Assembly (NCBI GenBank): GCA_000016765.1 | Contig: CP000699.1 | Location: 2,232,001 to 2,296,000 of the forward strand | Source of the DNA: Rhizorhabdus wittichii RW1 | GTDB taxonomy: Bacteria > Pseudomonadota > Alphaproteobacteria > Sphingomonadales > Sphingomonadaceae | DNA length: 64,000 nt | Direction of reading: 5' to 3' | Part shown: positions 61,528 through 64,000 of the stretch, piece after piece | How the letters are laid out: every line of letters begins with the position of its first letter | Numbering within the stretch: position 1 is the first letter of the stretch | Notes under the pieces: generated by a model | What the model was told of the DNA's origin: nothing | Database searches by the model: none | Seen by the model: the letters and a program-made list of their open reading frames with translations, nothing else | Program-made: the position numbers and the translations under genes

Positions 61528-63216
61528 GTGGCGCGTGATATCGAAGAGTTCGACTATATCGTGGTCGGCGCGGGCTCGGCCGGATGCGTTCTCGCGGCCC
61601 GCCTGTCCGAGCCACCCGGTCTGCGGGTCCTGCTGCTGGAGGCGGGCGGACGCGGTTGGAATCCGCTGCTCCATATCCCCGCCGCCGCGTTCCTGCCGAT
61701 CGCCAGCCGGCATGCGCGCTGGCTTTATGCCACCGCGCCGCAGGAAAGGCTGGACGGCCGGGTATTGGGCGAGATCCGGGGCAGGACCGTTGGCGGCACG
61801 AGCGCCATCAACGGGATGCTCTACAGCCGGGGGGAACCGGCCGACTATGACGGCTGGGCGGCCGGCGGGGCTCCCGGATGGTCCTATCGCGAGGTGCTGC
61901 CCTATTTCCTGAAATCGGAAAGACATCTCGACGGCCCTTTGCCCGGCCACGGCGGCGACGGGCCGTTGAAGGTATCGCGTGCGCCCCTCGCCAATCCTCT
62001 CGCGCGCCGCTGGATCGCCGGTGCGATGGAGAACGGTCATCGTTTCCACGCCGACATGAGTGCCACCGACGATGAAGGCGTCGGTCCGTCGGACTGGACC
62101 TGTGCGGGCGGACGGCGGGCCAGCGCGGCCGCGTTCCTCGCCGCCGCTCGCGGTCGAGGCAATCTGACGATCCGTACCCATTCGACGGCAACGCGCATCA
62201 TCATCGAGAACGGCCGGGCGTGCGGCATCGCCTATCGCTGCCGAGGCAGGCTCCGGGAAGCACGAGCGGCGCGCGAGATCGTCCTTGCCGCCGGCGCGAT
62301 CCAGTCGCCGCAACTGTTGATGCTTTCGGGACTGGGGCCGGCGACGCAACTCAAGGCGTTCGGCATTCCGGTCGCGGCCGATCTTTCCGGCGTCGGCGCC
62401 AATTATCACGATCATGTCGGCGCGTCCGTGCTGGTGCGCAGCCGTGGCCGGGATTCGGCCTATCGCCATTTCTCGCCCGGTGCCGCGCTCGTCGAAGGGC
62501 TCCGCTATCTGTTCCAGGGCAAGGGCGCCCTTGCAGAACCTCCTTTGGAGGCCGTCGGCATCTTCCGGTCCGGCGAGGCGCCCGACATAGGGCCGGACCT
62601 GAAGCTCGGCTTCATTCCCCTCATGGTCGCCCCCTCGGGGCGTCTGGTACGCGAGCCGGGGTTCATGACGCGCATCTGCATGACCAAGCCGGCCAGCCGA
62701 GGCTTCATCCGTCTTCGTTCGTCCTCTCCCGACGATCCGCCGGTGATCGATGCGCGTTACTTCGCCGAGGAGATCGACCTCCGCCGCACCCGCGCGGGCA
62801 TCCGCATCGCGCGCGAGATCGTCGCCGGACGGGCATTCGACGACGTGCGCGGAGAAGAACTCGCGCCCGGTTCGGCCGCCGCCGGCGACGATGATCTGGA
62901 CCGCTTCCTGCGCTGGACCGCCGGTCCCGATTTCCATGGCGTCGGCAGTTGCCGCATGGGAAGCGACGCCGATGCGGTGGTCGATGAATCGTTGGCGGTG
63001 CGGGGCGTCGCCGGCCTGCGCGTGGCGGATGCCTCGATCATGCCGACCGTGCCGGGCGGCAATACCAATGCGCCGGCGATGATGATCGGCGAAAAGGCGG
63101 CGGATATCATCCTCGGCAATCCGCCGATCGCTCCACCGGCACTCCCGTCTGCCGCGCTTTCTGCGTGTTTATGTCATGGCGGTCCGGGCTCACCGGCCGC
63201 TACATTCGAAGAATAG
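61528..63216 (+). CDS. GMC-family FAD oxidoreductase
   Basis: A 562-residue glucose-methanol-choline-type flavoprotein that oxidises an alcohol. The FAD loop GAGSAG is at 14-19 (YIVVGAGSAGCVLAARLSEP), the second family motif GGTSAINGMLYSRG is present, and the active-site pair is His470 (DFHGVGSCRMG) and Asn514 (GGNTNAP). The predicted start is GTG at 61528-61530 with AAGG upstream; no better ATG is available because the upstream frame is antisense-type junk inside the previous gene. The C terminus carries a short hydrophobic tail after the ADIILG end. It works with the adjacent NTF2-like protein and TonB receptors (inference). Confidence 0.92.
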   Translation: MARDIEEFDYIVVGAGSAGCVLAARLSEPPGLRVLLLEAGGRGWNPLLHIPAAAFLPIASRHARWLYATAPQERLDGRVLGEIRGRTVGGTSAINGMLYSRGEPADYDGWAAGGAPGWSYREVLPYFLKSERHLDGPLPGHGGDGPLKVSRAPLANPLARRWIAGAMENGHRFHADMSATDDEGVGPSDWTCAGGRRASAAAFLAAARGRGNLTIRTHSTATRIIIENGRACGIAYRCRGRLREARAAREIVLAAGAIQSPQLLMLSGLGPATQLKAFGIPVAADLSGVGANYHDHVGASVLVRSRGRDSAYRHFSPGAALVEGLRYLFQGKGALAEPPLEAVGIFRSGEAPDIGPDLKLGFIPLMVAPSGRLVREPGFMTRICMTKPASRGFIRLRSSSPDDPPVIDARYFAEEIDLRRTRAGIRIAREIVAGRAFDDVRGEELAPGSAAAGDDDLDRFLRWTAGPDFHGVGSCRMGSDADAVVDESLAVRGVAGLRVADASIMPTVPGGNTNAPAMMIGEKAADIILGNPPIAPPALPSAALSACLCHGGPGSPAATFEE

Positions 63217-63291
63217 GAGGCCGTGACGACATTCGTCGCCGAATGCTTCGCAGCCAATGTCAGACAATAATGAGCCGGGATGGGGGCATAT

Positions 63292-64000
63292 ATGGACGAT
63301 CGGCGTCATGGTCCGCGTGGCGGGCTATATTCGCGTCATCTCATTACTATCGGTGTTGCCGGTTTATCGATATTCCCGGCGCCCGCTCTTGCCCAGCAAT
63401 CGGCACAAGCATCCGTCGACGATGAGATCATCGTCACGGCGCAGCGGCGCGAGCAAAACCTCCTGGACGTCCCGATCGCCGTCACGGCGCTTCAGGGGCG
63501 TTTCCTCCAGGACCGGTCGATCACCACCATCGACAATCTGAGCGCGCTGGCGCCGGGGCTGCTGGTCAGCTCGACCGCGACGCAACCGAACAACGCCCAG
63601 CTGTCGATCCGTGGCTCGGTGCAGCAGAACGGCTCGATCATCCTCGATCCGTCGGTCGGGCTCTACCTGGATGGCGTCTATATCGGCAAGGCGCAGGGAT
63701 CGATCTTCGACATCAACGATCTCGAACGCGTCGAGGTGCTGCGCGGTCCGCAGGGCACGCTCTACGGACGCAATACGCTGGCCGGGGCGATCAGCTTCAT
63801 CACCCGCAAGCCCGACGATCAGCTGCGCGCATCCGCCGAGGCCGGCTTCGGAAACTATGACGCCCATACGATCCGGGGCCTCGTCAACGTCCCGCTGAGC
63901 GAGCATCTGTTCGTCAAGCTTTCGGGGATGACGTTCAAGCGCGACGGCAATGTGCGGCTCGTGCCCGATTCCGCCGCGATCGGCGGGACTCCGCTCGGCT
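63292..64000 (+). CDS. TonB-dependent receptor, N-terminal part (runs off the window)
   Basis: The first 236 residues of a TonB-dependent receptor. Signal peptide region HLITIGVAGLSIFPAPALAQ, then plug motifs DEIIVTAQRREQNLLDVPIA, LSIRGSVQQNGSIILDPSV and RVEVLRGPQGTLYGRNTLAG are visible. The segment GLYLDGVYIGKAQGSIFDI is almost the same as in the receptor at 57308, showing close paralogy. ATG at 63292 follows GGGGG and lies 75 bases after the GMC gene stop. The barrel lies beyond the right edge. Confidence 0.9.
   Translation, partial: MDDRRHGPRGGLYSRHLITIGVAGLSIFPAPALAQQSAQASVDDEIIVTAQRREQNLLDVPIAVTALQGRFLQDRSITTIDNLSALAPGLLVSSTATQPNNAQLSIRGSVQQNGSIILDPSVGLYLDGVYIGKAQGSIFDINDLERVEVLRGPQGTLYGRNTLAGAISFITRKPDDQLRASAEAGFGNYDAHTIRGLVNVPLSEHLFVKLSGMTFKRDGNVRLVPDSAAIGGTPLG

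Overview
The window reads as high-GC alphaproteobacterial DNA, most likely from a sphingomonad (Sphingomonas, Sphingobium, Novosphingobium or Rhizorhabdus type). This is inferred from gene style: three TonB-dependent receptors beside catabolic genes, two spinster-type MFS carriers, many acyl-CoA dehydrogenase, crotonase and SDR genes, and operons joined by 4-bp ATGA/GTGA overlaps. No rRNA, tRNA, CRISPR array, intact insertion sequence or integrase was seen. About 57 protein genes are supported. Coding density is very high, and several convergent gene pairs overlap at their 3' ends.

Layout. 1-3261 (minus): crotonase (cut by the window edge), two adjacent acyl-CoA dehydrogenases of heteromeric type, and an acetoacetate-decarboxylase-fold protein. 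3465-6350: P450, then a VOC protein and a LuxR-type regulator on the minus strand. 6480-11545 (plus): a beta-oxidation operon (acyl-CoA dehydrogenase, enoyl-CoA hydratase, thiolase, HSD10-like SDR) followed by an AraC regulator. 11514-13213 (minus): SDR and zinc-free MDR reductase. 13386-16705 (plus): NTF2-like, PhzF-like, old-yellow-enzyme, VOC and EthD proteins. 16702-21233 (minus): HSL-type esterase, then MFS and a Baeyer-Villiger monooxygenase. 21443-26106 (plus): N-acyl-D-amino-acid-deacylase-like amidohydrolase, MFS, DUF35 protein and Ltp2-like thiolase. 26114-28311: tyrosine phosphatase and an APH-fold phosphotransferase, divergent. 28372-34914 (minus): SDR, second P450, crotonase and a fused indolepyruvate-ferredoxin-oxidoreductase-type protein. 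35193-41804: second amidohydrolase, a convergent membrane PQQ dehydrogenase, MFS_3 exporter and cysteine hydrolase. 41793-46424: small hypothetical protein, SDR, NTF2-like and an NAD-epimerase (minus), then nitronate monooxygenase and crotonase (plus).

46906-55575 is a self-contained plus-strand unit: TonB-dependent receptor, Rieske oxygenase alpha subunit, HyuA, HyuB, a small acetone-carboxylase-gamma-like zinc protein and an N-carbamoylsarcosine-amidase-type cysteine hydrolase. 55649-64000 holds an AraC regulator, a second TonB receptor, another AraC regulator, an NTF2-like protein, a GMC oxidoreductase and the start of a third TonB receptor.

Working model (inference): this is a catabolic island for bulky, branched or cyclic carboxylic-acid or amide-type natural products. 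TonB receptors and MFS carriers bring substrate in. Amidohydrolases, P450s, the Rieske enzyme, the Baeyer-Villiger enzyme, GMC and PQQ dehydrogenases functionalise it. The acyl-CoA dehydrogenase pair and the DUF35/Ltp2 pair resemble sterol side-chain enzymes and could shorten branched acyl-CoA chains. The hydantoinase-like unit is the best candidate for an undescribed pathway. No gene here fixes the substrate.
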